A DNA stretch of 64,000 nt from Lysobacter_C sp966210725 (GTDB lineage Bacteria > Pseudomonadota > Gammaproteobacteria > Xanthomonadales > Xanthomonadaceae), in the NCBI GenBank assembly GCA_966210725.1, contig CBIHLN010000003.1, positions 1-64,000 of the forward strand, read 5' to 3'. How positions within the stretch are numbered: position 1 is the first letter of the stretch; each line of letters begins with the position of its first letter. The position numbers and the translations under genes were made by a program. The notes below the pieces were generated by a model. The model was not told the origin of the DNA. It was given only the letters and a program-made list of their open reading frames with translations, and searched no databases. Shown here one piece after another: positions 8,878 to 21,633 of the stretch.

Positions 8878-10821
8878 GTGAGCCGTGGGGCGCCGCAGGC
8901 GTTCGATGGCAAGGCGTTTGCCAAGCGCCTGAGCACCGCACCGGGCGTGTACCGGATGATCGCCGCCGACGAGGGCGTGCTCTACGTCGGCAAGGCGAGC
9001 GCGTTGAAGAACCGCGTCGCCAGTTACTTCAACGCGACGGCGAAGTCCGCGCGGATCGCCGCCATGCTGCGCCAGGTCGCGCGGATGGAGGTGACGGTCA
9101 CGCGGACCGAGGCCGAGGCGCTGATCCTCGAGAACCAGCTCATCAAGTCGCTCAAGCCGCGCTACAACGTGCTGCTGCGCGACGACAAGAGCTATCCCTA
9201 CGTGCTGATGACGCAGGAAACCTGGCCGCGCATCGCCATGCACCGCGGGGCTCGTGCGGTGCCGGGCCGCTATTTCGGGCCGTATGCCAGCGTCGGCGCG
9301 GTCCGCGAAACGCTCAACCTGATCCACAAGCTGTTCAAGCTGCGCAGCTGCGAGGACAGCGTCTTCCGCAACCGGTCGCGGCCCTGCCTGCAGCACCAGA
9401 TCGGCCGCTGCAGCGCGCCGTGCGTCGGGTTGGTGCCCGCGCGCGAGTACGCGGAGGCGGTACGCCGCTCGACCCTGCTGCTGGACGGCAAGAGCGACGA
9501 GCTGACGCGCGAGCTGGGTTCGGCGATGGAGGCGGCCAGCGCGCGCCTGGACTTCGAGGAGGCCGCGCGCCTGCGCGACCTGGTGGCGTCGATCCGCACG
9601 TTGCAGGCGCGCCAGTACGTGGACGGCCGCGCAGCCGACCTGGACGTGCTCGCCGTGGCCATGCAGGACGCGGCGGCCTGCGTGGTGCTGCTGTCGTTCC
9701 GCGACGGGCGCAATCTCGGTACGCGTGCGTTTTTCCCGCGGACCAACGGCGTCGACAATCCGGAAGAGGTGCTGGCCGCCTTCGTCTCCCAGTACTACGG
9801 CGAGCAGGTACCGCCGCGCGAGATCGTCCTGGACCGGGACATTCCGGACCGCGAGCTGATCGAGCATGCGCTTTCGGCCGCCGGCGACCACAAGGTCCAG
9901 ATCCGCTGCAACGTCCGCAGCGAGCGTGCGGGCTACGTCGACATGGCGCGGCGCAATGCCGAGATGGCGCTGGCCAACGAGCGCACCAGCCATGCCGCGC
10001 AGCGCGCCCGTGCCGAAGGCCTGCGCGACCTGCTGGGCCTGCCGGACATCGCCGCGCGCATCGAGTGCTTCGACATCAGCCACACGATGGGCGAGGCCAC
10101 GGTGGCGTCGTGCGTGGTGTTCGATGCCGAAGGTCCGACGCGCGGCCAGTACCGGCGCTACAACATCGCGGGTATCGAGCCCGGCGACGACTATGCGGCC
10201 ATGCACCAGGCGCTGCGGCGCCGCTTCGCGCGCGCCATGGAGGAGCGCGCAGCGGCGGAAGAGGCGGCGTCGCGCCCGGTCAGGACGGCGACGCGCAAGC
10301 ACCCGCGCGCGTCGGCCGCACCAGGCGTGCTGCCCGACGTGCTGCTGATCGATGGCGGCGCAGGGCAGGTGGCCCAGGCGTGGGCCGTGCTTGAGGAACT
10401 GGGCGTCCCCGGCGTGGTGCTGGTGGGTGTCGCCAAGGGGCCGGCGCGCCGCCCGGGCGATGAGGAACTGTTATTGCCCGACGGTCGCTGCGTGCGGCCC
10501 GGTGCGCAGTCGCCGGCGCTGCAACTCATCCAGCAGGTGCGCGACGAGGCCCACCGGTTCGCGATCACCGGCCACCGGGGGAAACGCCAGAAAGTGCGCA
10601 GCAGCAGCCGGCTTGAGGACATCCCGGGCATCGGGCCGCGCCGCCGCGCCAGCCTGCTGCGCCATTTCGGCGGGCTGGGGGGGCTGAAGGCCGCCGGCGT
10701 CGAGGAAATATCGCGCGTGGAGGGCGTCAATGCCGCCCTTGCAGAGCGCATCTATGCCACCCTTCATGGACTGGACGCCCCCACCCCCGGCGGCGCTTCC
10801 GCTGCGCGCACGGAGCAATGA
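8878..10821 (+). CDS. uvrC: UvrC, excinuclease ABC subunit C
   Basis: This is the dual-incision nuclease of nucleotide excision repair. The 647 aa contain the GIY-YIG domain (G-V-Y-R-M ... L-Y-V-G-K-A, residues 22-40), a cysteine-rich C-x6-C-x3-C-type region near 165-190, the UVR domain (D-F-E-E-A-A-R-L-R-D, about 224-233), the RNase H-like endonuclease half (C-F-D-I-S-H near 395 and L-I-D-G-G-A-G-Q near 490), and C-terminal helix-hairpin-helix motifs (I-P-G-I-G-P-R-R). It is longer than the usual 610 aa because of a basic/Ala-rich insert of roughly 28 residues before the L-I-D-G-G motif. GTG start; the stop overlaps pgsA (ATGA). Confidence 0.97.
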   Translation: MSRGAPQAFDGKAFAKRLSTAPGVYRMIAADEGVLYVGKASALKNRVASYFNATAKSARIAAMLRQVARMEVTVTRTEAEALILENQLIKSLKPRYNVLLRDDKSYPYVLMTQETWPRIAMHRGARAVPGRYFGPYASVGAVRETLNLIHKLFKLRSCEDSVFRNRSRPCLQHQIGRCSAPCVGLVPAREYAEAVRRSTLLLDGKSDELTRELGSAMEAASARLDFEEAARLRDLVASIRTLQARQYVDGRAADLDVLAVAMQDAAACVVLLSFRDGRNLGTRAFFPRTNGVDNPEEVLAAFVSQYYGEQVPPREIVLDRDIPDRELIEHALSAAGDHKVQIRCNVRSERAGYVDMARRNAEMALANERTSHAAQRARAEGLRDLLGLPDIAARIECFDISHTMGEATVASCVVFDAEGPTRGQYRRYNIAGIEPGDDYAAMHQALRRRFARAMEERAAAEEAASRPVRTATRKHPRASAAPGVLPDVLLIDGGAGQVAQAWAVLEELGVPGVVLVGVAKGPARRPGDEELLLPDGRCVRPGAQSPALQLIQQVRDEAHRFAITGHRGKRQKVRSSSRLEDIPGIGPRRRASLLRHFGGLGGLKAAGVEEISRVEGVNAALAERIYATLHGLDAPTPGGASAARTEQ

Positions 10822-11414
10822 TGAAGTTGACGGTTCCCACCATGCTGACCCTGCTGCGGATCGTACTGATCCCGGTGCTGGTACTGGTGTTCTACCTGCC
10901 GTTCCGGTGGACGAATTTCCTTGCCGCGGCGATCTTCGCCTTCGCGTCCATCACGGACTGGTTGGATGGCTGGATCGCTCGACGCTACGACCAGTACTCG
11001 GCGTTCGGCGCCTTCCTGGACCCGGTGGCCGACAAGCTCATGGTGGCCACCGCGCTGTTCCTGATCGTGCAGGCGCACCCGACGCCGTGGATGGCGCTGT
11101 GGGCGGCGGTGATCGTGGGGCGGGAGATCGCGGTGTCGGCGCTGCGCGAGTGGATGGCCGAACTGGGGCAACGCGCCAAGGTGTCCGTCGCCACGGTCGG
11201 CAAGATCAAGACGGTGGTGCAGATGGTGGCGCTGATCTGCCTGCTGTACGCGCTGCGTCCCGACCGTCCGGTGTATGTCGACCCGTGGATGGGGGACGCG
11301 GTATTCGTGATCGGTGACTGGCTGCTGGCGGCCGCGGCGCTGCTGACGCTGTGGTCCGGCTTCGAGTACCTGCGTGCGGCATGGCCGACTTTGCTCAGGG
11401 AAGAAAAAAGGTAG
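10818..11414 (+). CDS. pgsA: PgsA, phosphatidylglycerophosphate synthase
   Basis: This integral inner-membrane enzyme makes phosphatidylglycerol phosphate from CDP-diacylglycerol and glycerol-3-phosphate. In 198 aa the CDP-alcohol phosphotransferase signature D-G-x2-A-R-x8-G-x3-D-x3-D is complete (D50, G51, D68, D72). Several hydrophobic helices are visible. The ATG overlaps the uvrC stop; uvrC-pgsA pairing followed by tRNA genes is widespread in gammaproteobacteria. Translation could equally begin one codon later at the second ATG. Confidence 0.95.
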   Translation: MMKLTVPTMLTLLRIVLIPVLVLVFYLPFRWTNFLAAAIFAFASITDWLDGWIARRYDQYSAFGAFLDPVADKLMVATALFLIVQAHPTPWMALWAAVIVGREIAVSALREWMAELGQRAKVSVATVGKIKTVVQMVALICLLYALRPDRPVYVDPWMGDAVFVIGDWLLAAAALLTLWSGFEYLRAAWPTLLREEKR

Positions 11415-11442
11415 TTGACACAATCGCCGGCATGCCTAAAAT
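11415..11442 (+). promoter_or_regulatory. sigma70-type promoter of the tRNA-Gly gene
   Basis: A perfect -35 TTGACA (11415-11420), a 16-base spacer, and -10 TAAAAT (11437-11442, one mismatch) begin one base after the pgsA stop and would start transcription about 5 bases before tRNA-Gly. It is the best sigma70 match I found in the window. Confidence 0.75.
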
Positions 11443-11454
11443 GGCGGCTCCTCA

Positions 11455-11530
<76 letters not shown>

Positions 11531-11569
11531 GTTTTTCCGGCGATCCAGTCCACCGGGTCGCATGCCAAG

Positions 11570-11595
11570 ACCCCGTTCGCGGGGTTTTGTCTTTT
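11570..11595 (+). terminator. Rho-independent terminator after tRNA-Gly
   Basis: Stem ACCCCG/CGGGGT with a TTCG tetraloop (11570-11585), followed by TTTGTCTTTT. It separates the two tRNA genes, so tRNA-Cys probably has its own promoter. Confidence 0.8.
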
Positions 11596-11644
11596 CAGGC
11601 CGCCGCACGCGCCATCGTGCGCGGTATGCTTGGATCCAGTCACC

Positions 11645-11718
11645 GGCCGGGTGGCAGAGTGGTTATGCAGCGGACTGCAAATCCGCGTACGCCGGTTCAA
11701 TTCCGACCTCGGCCTCCA
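11645..11718 (+). tRNA. tRNA-Cys (anticodon GCA)
   Basis: This is a 74-base cloverleaf with encoded CCA. Acceptor GGCCGGG pairs with CTCGGCC (one G-T), anticodon stem GCGGA/TCCGC encloses CTGCAAA with GCA at 11677-11679, and the T loop is TTCAATT. A TATGCT at 11625-11630 could be its -10, but no clear -35 is present. Confidence 0.96.
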
Positions 11719-11726
11719 GTTTCACA

Positions 11727-11754
11727 GGCTCCGCTCCGGCGGAGCCTTTTTTTT
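11727..11754 (+). terminator. Rho-independent terminator after tRNA-Cys
   Basis: Stem GGCTCCGC/GCGGAGCC with a TCCG tetraloop (11727-11746), followed directly by eight T residues, 8 bases beyond the CCA end of tRNA-Cys. Confidence 0.88.
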
Positions 11755-11926
11755 GACTGCGCCGCGGCCTTCTTCCGACGAAGTGAACCACTTCAGCGTG
11801 CGCGAACTCCGAGGTGGCGCAGATCGCGACGGCCCGCCCGACTGCGGCGCGAACGCACGTGACCGGGATGTCCGCGGCGCCGCCGCACGATGCCATTCGC
11901 AGATGGCTTCGCACACGTAACGCAGA

Positions 11927-11955
11927 AAAAAAGCCCCGGCTGTCCCGCCGGGGCC
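11927..11955 (-). terminator. Rho-independent terminator of acnA
   Basis: Stem GCCCCGGC/GCCGGGGC (11934-11941 with 11948-11955). On the minus strand it is followed by seven T residues (A tract 11927-11933), 30 bases beyond the acnA stop. The bases between the tRNA-Cys terminator and here (11755-11926) hold no gene I can support. Confidence 0.85.
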
Positions 11956-11984
11956 TTTCGCTGCTGCGTGGGACGACAGGTGGC

Positions 11985-14744
<2,760 letters not shown>

Positions 14745-14903
14745 TGGGGGCTCCGTGGCTGCAGCGAAAGGGAGGCGGAACGCGCGCGCCGGGTTCATCG
14801 GGCGCGAAAACACCGCGGTAAAGCCCCGTAATTATGCCGCAAACGGTGCCGTACTGCCCGCATCGGGCCGATACGTCCGTCCGAGCCCCGCGCCTTGCGC
14901 GGG

Positions 14904-15530
14904 TCAGCCGCCGAGGTGGGCCCGCACCGCCGCGAGCATCTGGGCGCGGCGCAGGACCAGGTCCCACAGGCTGCCGCCGAGCTGGCGCCAGAGCACCGCC
15001 GAGCGCATGGCGCCCAGGAGCACCGCGCGGACCTCGGCGACGACCTGCGGCTGGCCCAGGTAATGGGGATTGCCCTGCACCAGCACGCGTGGGCGAAGGT
15101 GGCTGAGCGTCTCCGCGTAGAGCCGGCCGAGCGCGGCCAGCACGTCCGGGTGCGCACTGCCTTCCATGCGCGCCGCATCGGCCTGGGCGAGGATGCCGGC
15201 GTGCACGCGGTCGACCATGTCGCCGTCGCGCACGAACCGGCGCTCCAGCTGCATCACGGCCAGCGTGAGGCGGGGCAACTGCTCATCGGCCGTCCGGCTC
15301 TCGAAGTAGTCGCGCAGCAGGACGAGCCCGGCGCGCACCCCCATGACACCGCCGTAGACGTCCGCGGTCGAAACCGCATCCACGCGGAATACCGATTCCA
15401 GAACCGGGTTGACCGCTGCCGACTCGGCCTGTCCCGTGTCGGCGATGCGGCGCACCTGGGCGAGGGCCTGGACCAGGCCGGCGAGCGCCAGTACGCGGTC
15501 GGACATCGGGTTGAAGCGGGTCTGGCTCAT
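14904..15530 (-). CDS. hflD: HflD, high-frequency lysogenization protein homologue
   Basis: This is a 208-aa, largely helical protein peripherally attached to the inner membrane. In E. coli HflD counteracts phage lambda CII; its normal job is unclear. The start M-S-Q-T-R-F overlaps the mnmA stop by ATGA, as in the classic nudJ-mnmA-hflD-purB order. The D-R-V-L-A-L-A-G-L-V-Q-A opening and length (E. coli 213 aa) fit the family. No purB follows, and acnA lies downstream instead. Confidence 0.9.
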   Translation of the reverse strand: MSQTRFNPMSDRVLALAGLVQALAQVRRIADTGQAESAAVNPVLESVFRVDAVSTADVYGGVMGVRAGLVLLRDYFESRTADEQLPRLTLAVMQLERRFVRDGDMVDRVHAGILAQADAARMEGSAHPDVLAALGRLYAETLSHLRPRVLVQGNPHYLGQPQVVAEVRAVLLGAMRSAVLWRQLGGSLWDLVLRRAQMLAAVRAHLGG

Positions 15531-16666
15531 GCAGCGGTGGAATCCTTGGAGGGGAGGAGGGCGCGCGGCTGGAGGGGCGCATCGGTGGACGCGATCACGG
15601 CGCCGCCCAGGCAGACGTCGTCCGCGTACAGCACCAGCGACTGGCCGGGGGTGACGGCGCGTTGGAGCCGCTCGAATCGCACCTCCACCGTGCCATTGTC
15701 GCGCACGTGCACGTCGCACGCTTCGTCACGCTGCCGGTAACGGGTCTGGGCCGTGCACGAGAATGAGGTGCCGGGCGGGCCGCCCGCGATCCAGTGCACG
15801 GTCTCGGAGGTCAGCATGGTGGACATCAGCCAGGGACTGTCGATGCCCTGGTCGACGTACAGGACGTTGTCCTGCACGTCCTTGCCGACGACATACCATG
15901 GCGCCTGCGCGAACCCGCGGACGCCGCCGATGTTCAGGCCCTCACGCTGGCCGAGGGTGAAATAGAAGACGCCGGGATGCTCGCCGATGGCCTGGCCCTC
16001 CGGCGTCCGGATGACCCCGGGCCGCGCCGGCAGGTAGCGTCCGAGGAATTCGCGGAAATCGCGTTCGCCGATGAAGCAGATGCCGGTGGAGTCCTTCTTG
16101 GCGGCCGTCGGCAGCATGGCGCGGGCGGCCAGCGTGCGTACGTCGGCCTTGAGCATGTCGCCCAGCGGAAAGCGGGTCGCGGCCAGCTGCGCCTGGCCCA
16201 GCTGGTGCAGGAAGTAGCTTTGGTCCTTACTGCGATCGACGGCCCGAAGCAGTTCCAGGCGGCCTTCGCGGTCGCGGCCGATGCGCGCGTAGTGGCCGGT
16301 GGCGATGAACTCCGCGCCCAGGTCGCGCGCCGCGTCGAGGAAATGCTTGAACTTCACCTCCCGGTTGCACAGCACGTCCGGATTGGGCGTGCGGCCGGCC
16401 GCGTATTCGGCCAGGAAGTGCTCGAACACGCCCGCCCAGTACTCGGAGGAAAAATCGCGGAAATGGATGGGGATGCCCAGGCGCCCGCACACGGCCACCG
16501 CGTCCCGGCGGTCGTCCTCGGCGCGGCAATCGCCGCTGCCGTCATCCGACCAGTTCTGCATGAAAAGCCCTGCGATGGGTTCGCCCGCCTCGCGCAGTCG
16601 CAGGGCGGCCACCGAGGAGTCCACGCCCCCGGACATGCCGACGATGGTGCGTGCCGCGTCCACCAC
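15527..16666 (-). CDS. mnmA: MnmA, tRNA-specific 2-thiouridylase
   Basis: This enzyme installs the 2-thio group on wobble U34 of tRNA Lys/Glu/Gln, using ATP and sulfur relayed by the Tus proteins. It is 379 aa with the PP-loop S-G-G-V-D-S-S at 12-18, the catalytic Cys in D-V-L-C-N near 102, and the second Cys in T-G-I-C-F-I-G near 200. The start is GTG. It lies 4 bases after nudJ and overlaps hflD. Confidence 0.97.
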   Translation of the reverse strand: MVDAARTIVGMSGGVDSSVAALRLREAGEPIAGLFMQNWSDDGSGDCRAEDDRRDAVAVCGRLGIPIHFRDFSSEYWAGVFEHFLAEYAAGRTPNPDVLCNREVKFKHFLDAARDLGAEFIATGHYARIGRDREGRLELLRAVDRSKDQSYFLHQLGQAQLAATRFPLGDMLKADVRTLAARAMLPTAAKKDSTGICFIGERDFREFLGRYLPARPGVIRTPEGQAIGEHPGVFYFTLGQREGLNIGGVRGFAQAPWYVVGKDVQDNVLYVDQGIDSPWLMSTMLTSETVHWIAGGPPGTSFSCTAQTRYRQRDEACDVHVRDNGTVEVRFERLQRAVTPGQSLVLYADDVCLGGAVIASTDAPLQPRALLPSKDSTAA

Positions 16667-16670
16667 GCCG

Positions 16671-17150
16671 TCAGGCCAGGTGCTGGAGCAGGTCCAGCGG
16701 TCGCCGGCGACCGGCCAGGAAATCCGCGGCAGCGCGCCACACCAGCGGGCTGCGGTGGCGTTGGGACTGTGCCTGCAGTTCCGCCGGGGTCAGCCACAGC
16801 GCCTGGATGATGCCTTCATCAAGCGTACGGTCGGCATGGTGCTGCACCGGCTCGGCGGCGAACGCGAAACGCAGGTAGTGGCGCCCGGGACGGCCATCGG
16901 CGCCATCGGGCGCCTTCCACTGGTAGGCGCCCACGAACCCCGTCAACCGCACGTCCCAGCCGGTCTCCTCCAGGGTTTCGCGGCAGGCGGCATCCTGCAG
17001 GCTTTCATCGGGCTCCAGGTGGCCGGCCGGCTGGTTCAGCACCCGCTGCCCGCCCACGGTTTCCTCGACCATCAGCAGGCGGCCGTCGCGCACCACCACG
17101 GTGGCCACGGTGACGTCGGGTTGCCAGAACCGGCCTTCGCGGTAGCTCAC
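16671..17150 (-). CDS. nudJ: NudJ-like NUDIX phosphatase
   Basis: This is a 159-aa NUDIX hydrolase. The Nudix box G-H-L-E-P-D-E-S-L ... R-E-T-L-E-E-T-G lies at about 42-64 and is preceded by L-N-Q-P-A. The opening P-D-V-T-V-A-T-V-V and the late S-P-L-V-W pattern match E. coli NudJ, which hydrolyses the diphosphate of HMP-PP and nucleoside tri/diphosphates. I chose the GTG one base after the stop of the upstream gene; the frame extends upstream into that gene but with no homology. Its position before mnmA repeats the enterobacterial order. Confidence 0.9.
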   Translation of the reverse strand: MSYREGRFWQPDVTVATVVVRDGRLLMVEETVGGQRVLNQPAGHLEPDESLQDAACRETLEETGWDVRLTGFVGAYQWKAPDGADGRPGRHYLRFAFAAEPVQHHADRTLDEGIIQALWLTPAELQAQSQRHRSPLVWRAAADFLAGRRRPLDLLQHLA

Positions 17151-17151
17151 G

Positions 17152-17643
17152 TCAGAATGCGTCCTGGCCGCCGGTGAGCTCGGCCTCCATCGCGTCGGCG
17201 ACGTGGATCGCGTAGCTGATGGCGGCGTCGAGCTCGGCACCGGTCGCGCCGGCGGGCACCTTCACCACCAGCACCGCCATGTCGTCCTGTCGCACCCAGG
17301 CGCCCAGCTTGCCCGTATGGCTGGCCTGCAGCAGGCGATTGGCCACCTCCGCCGGAAACGCGTCGCCATCGGCCCGGTAGGCGGGCGACCAGACCTCGCG
17401 GACCTGCAGCGCGCCGTATTCCTCGGTGCCTGAGATCACGTATGCCAGTTGGCTGCGGCCTTCCTCCAGGTCGAACAGCAGCTTGAAGTCGCCATCGGCG
17501 TCGACTTCGAAGCCATAGCCCAGTGCCTCGAGTTGCGCACGCACGAGGGGGTCGGCCTCGGCTGCGGCCGTGTCATCCTCATGGGCCGCGGCGGGCAGGG
17601 CCAGGGCCAGCAGGAAGGAAAGCAGCAGGGCGATGGGTCGCAT
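17152..17643 (-). CDS. Secreted protein with YbjN-like domain
   Basis: This is a 163-aa protein with a clean signal peptide (M-R-P-I-A-L-L-L-S-F ... A-A-A, cut near residue 20). The mature part begins with a short acidic segment, then R-A-Q-L-E-A-L-G-Y-G-F-E-V-D and R-L-L-Q-A-S-H-T-G-K-L-G-A-W, which read like the YbjN/type III chaperone-like fold found in many secreted proteobacterial proteins; this assignment is by eye. The ATG at 17643 was chosen because it begins the signal peptide; upstream codons are Pro/Ala filler. One base separates its stop from the nudJ start. Function unknown. Confidence 0.75.
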   Translation of the reverse strand: MRPIALLLSFLLALALPAAAHEDDTAAAEADPLVRAQLEALGYGFEVDADGDFKLLFDLEEGRSQLAYVISGTEEYGALQVREVWSPAYRADGDAFPAEVANRLLQASHTGKLGAWVRQDDMAVLVVKVPAGATGAELDAAISYAIHVADAMEAELTGGQDAF

Positions 17644-17749
17644 GGGAGTCCAGGTGCCGTCGAAGACCGCATTCTGACGCCCGGCCCCGGGAAGCGTCCA
17701 CGGGTGTGCAGGGGGGGCGAATGGGGACGAAGGCTTCATAGCGGCCGCC

Positions 17750-17755
17750 TATAAT
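17750..17755 (+). promoter_or_regulatory. -10 element of clpS; possible leaderless transcript
   Basis: A perfect TATAAT ends 6 bases before the clpS ATG, which would place the transcription start at or next to the initiation codon. No ribosome-binding site can fit in between. A convincing -35 is not visible. Confidence 0.45.
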
Positions 17756-17761
17756 CGCGCC

Positions 17762-18082
17762 ATGCCCAAACACACCGAACACGACCACCAGCACGGCGTG
17801 CTGGTCGAGACCGGAAAGCCGGAAGTCGCCCGCCCCCCGCTGTACTCGGTCCTGCTGCTCAACGACGACTACACGCCCATGGATTTCGTGGTCGAGGTGC
17901 TGATGCGCTTCTTCCCGATGAGCGCTGAGAAGGCCACCCAGATCATGCTCCACGTCCATACCCGTGGCCGCGGCGTGTGCGGGGTCTTCACCCGCGAGGT
18001 CGCAGAGTCGAAGGTGGCGCAGGTGAACGAATACTCAAGGCTCAACCAGCACCCCTTGCTCTGTACGATGGAAAAGGCCTGA
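17762..18082 (+). CDS. clpS: ClpS, ClpA adaptor for N-end rule substrates
   Basis: This is a 106-aa adaptor that binds N-degron residues and hands proteins to ClpAP. An N-terminal flexible tail (about 1-24) is followed by the conserved core V-L-L-L-N-D-D-Y-T-P-M-D-F-V (about 29-42) and H-T-R-G-R-G-V-C-G-V near 66-76. Pairing with clpA is standard. It also sits 2.5 kb from aat, whose product creates N-degrons, so tagging, recognition and degradation are encoded together here. Confidence 0.96.
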   Translation: MPKHTEHDHQHGVLVETGKPEVARPPLYSVLLLNDDYTPMDFVVEVLMRFFPMSAEKATQIMLHVHTRGRGVCGVFTREVAESKVAQVNEYSRLNQHPLLCTMEKA

Positions 18083-18171
18083 TAGTGGGCTGCAACACGT
18101 CTCACGAAGTACGAGGCCCGGCTTTCCGGAACCCACGGTAAGCAGGCGGGTCCAACGCGGTGCGGGGCCGC

Positions 18172-18200
18172 ATGGAAAAGGCGGTGCGTGTCCCCATCTA
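18172..18200 (+). promoter_or_regulatory. Candidate sigma32 promoter of clpA
   Basis: The -10-like CCCCATCTA (18192-18200) matches the heat-shock consensus CCCCATNTA at every fixed base. The -35-like ATGGAAA (18172-18178) matches CTTGAAA in five of seven, with a 13-base spacer. It lies 33 bases before the clpA ATG. Confidence 0.5.
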
Positions 18201-18232
18201 GGACGGCAGACGCTTTTGGAGGCTCCCTCCCC

Positions 18233-20509
<2,277 letters not shown>

Positions 20510-20527
20510 TCACCGGGCGGTGCAACG

Positions 20528-20555
20528 AAAAAGGCGGCCAATGGCCGCCTTTTTT
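20528..20555. terminator. Bidirectional terminator between clpA and infA
   Basis: Stem GGCGGCC/GGCCGCC with an AAT loop, flanked by an A run on the left (20528-20532) and six T residues on the right, so it can end transcripts from both convergent genes. Confidence 0.88.
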
Positions 20556-20574
20556 CATGGACTCCCTGCCGCGA

Positions 20575-20793
20575 TTACTTCATGCGGTAGGTGATGCGCC
20601 CCTTGGTCAGGTCGTAAGGCGTCATTTCCACCTTGACCCGATCACCGGTGAGGATGCGGATGTAGTTCTTCCGCATGCGGCCGGAGATGTGGGCGATGAT
20701 CTCGTGCCCGTTTTCGAGGCGCACACGGAACATGGTGTTCGGAAGGGTTTCCGCCACCGTGCCCTCGAATTCGATCACGTCGTCTTTTGCCAT
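20575..20793 (-). CDS. infA: Translation initiation factor IF-1
   Basis: This is a 72-aa S1/OB-fold protein that occupies the ribosomal A site during initiation. The canonical start M-A-K-D-D-V-I-E-F and the ending G-R-I-T-Y-R-M-K are both present. AGGAA lies upstream of the ATG. The gene is adjacent to aat, as in many gammaproteobacteria. Confidence 0.97.
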   Translation of the reverse strand: MAKDDVIEFEGTVAETLPNTMFRVRLENGHEIIAHISGRMRKNYIRILTGDRVKVEMTPYDLTKGRITYRMK

Positions 20794-20886
20794 GTGGTTC
20801 CTGTTGTCGCATTGAAAACGGGCGCAGCGCGCCCGCGAAGCCGCATATCTTGCCACGCGGCGGCCGGTTGTGCAAAAGCAAGGAAG

Positions 20887-21633
20887 TCAATGCCCGCCGC
20901 CGCCGGCCACGAGTCCCGCCGGGCGCTCCCCCATGGCGCCGGACCACGATCCGGCACGTCCGGGCATCCGGGACAGCGCATGGACGTGTTCCAGGAATGC
21001 GGCGCGGGGCATCGGCTCGCCCCCCAGGCGGACCAGGTGCGCGTTCTCGACCTGGGCGTCGATCAGCGGCCAGCCCCAACCGGCCAGCAACCCGGCCAGC
21101 CCGGCCAGGGCGGCCTTGGACCCGCCCGGTCGCGCGCTGAACATGCTCTCCCCGAAGAACATGCACCCCACGGCCACGCCATAGATGCCCCCGACGAGCG
21201 TGCTGCCGTCGAAGGCTTCCACGCTGTGGGCATGCCCCAGGCGGTGCAGGCGACCGTAGGCGGTCGCCATTTCCCGTGTGATCCAGGTGCCCGACTGGCC
21301 CGGGCGTGGCGCCGCGGCGCAGGCCGACACCACGGCGTCGAACGCGGTATCGGCGCGCAGCGTCCATCCGCTGCCGCGCAGCTGGCGACGGAACCGGGAG
21401 GACAGATGGACGCCGTCGGTGCGGAACACCATCCGCGGGTCGGGCGACCACCACAGGATCGGCTGGCCGTCCGAGTACCAGGGAAAGACGCCCGACCGAT
21501 AGGCGTTGAGCAGGCGGGCAGGGCTCAGGTCGCCGCCCACGGCGAGCAGGCCGTCGGGTTCGCGCAGGGCCAGCGCGGCGTCGGGAAACGGCGCATTGGG
21601 GTCGTCCGGCAGGCGGTGCAGTCGCAGCGTCAT
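20887..21633 (-). CDS. aat: Aat, leucyl/phenylalanyl-tRNA-protein transferase
   Basis: This enzyme adds Leu or Phe from tRNA to proteins starting with Arg/Lys, making N-degrons for ClpS. It has 248 aa with the family blocks F-P-W-Y-S-D-G-Q-P-I-L-W-W-S-P, T-W-I-T-x2-M near 122, H-S-V-E near 140, and F-F-G-E-S-M-F-S near 165. The start M-T-L-R-L was chosen; the stop of the upstream gene overlaps it by 4 bases. Confidence 0.95.
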   Translation of the reverse strand: MTLRLHRLPDDPNAPFPDAALALREPDGLLAVGGDLSPARLLNAYRSGVFPWYSDGQPILWWSPDPRMVFRTDGVHLSSRFRRQLRGSGWTLRADTAFDAVVSACAAAPRPGQSGTWITREMATAYGRLHRLGHAHSVEAFDGSTLVGGIYGVAVGCMFFGESMFSARPGGSKAALAGLAGLLAGWGWPLIDAQVENAHLVRLGGEPMPRAAFLEHVHALSRMPGRAGSWSGAMGERPAGLVAGGGGH

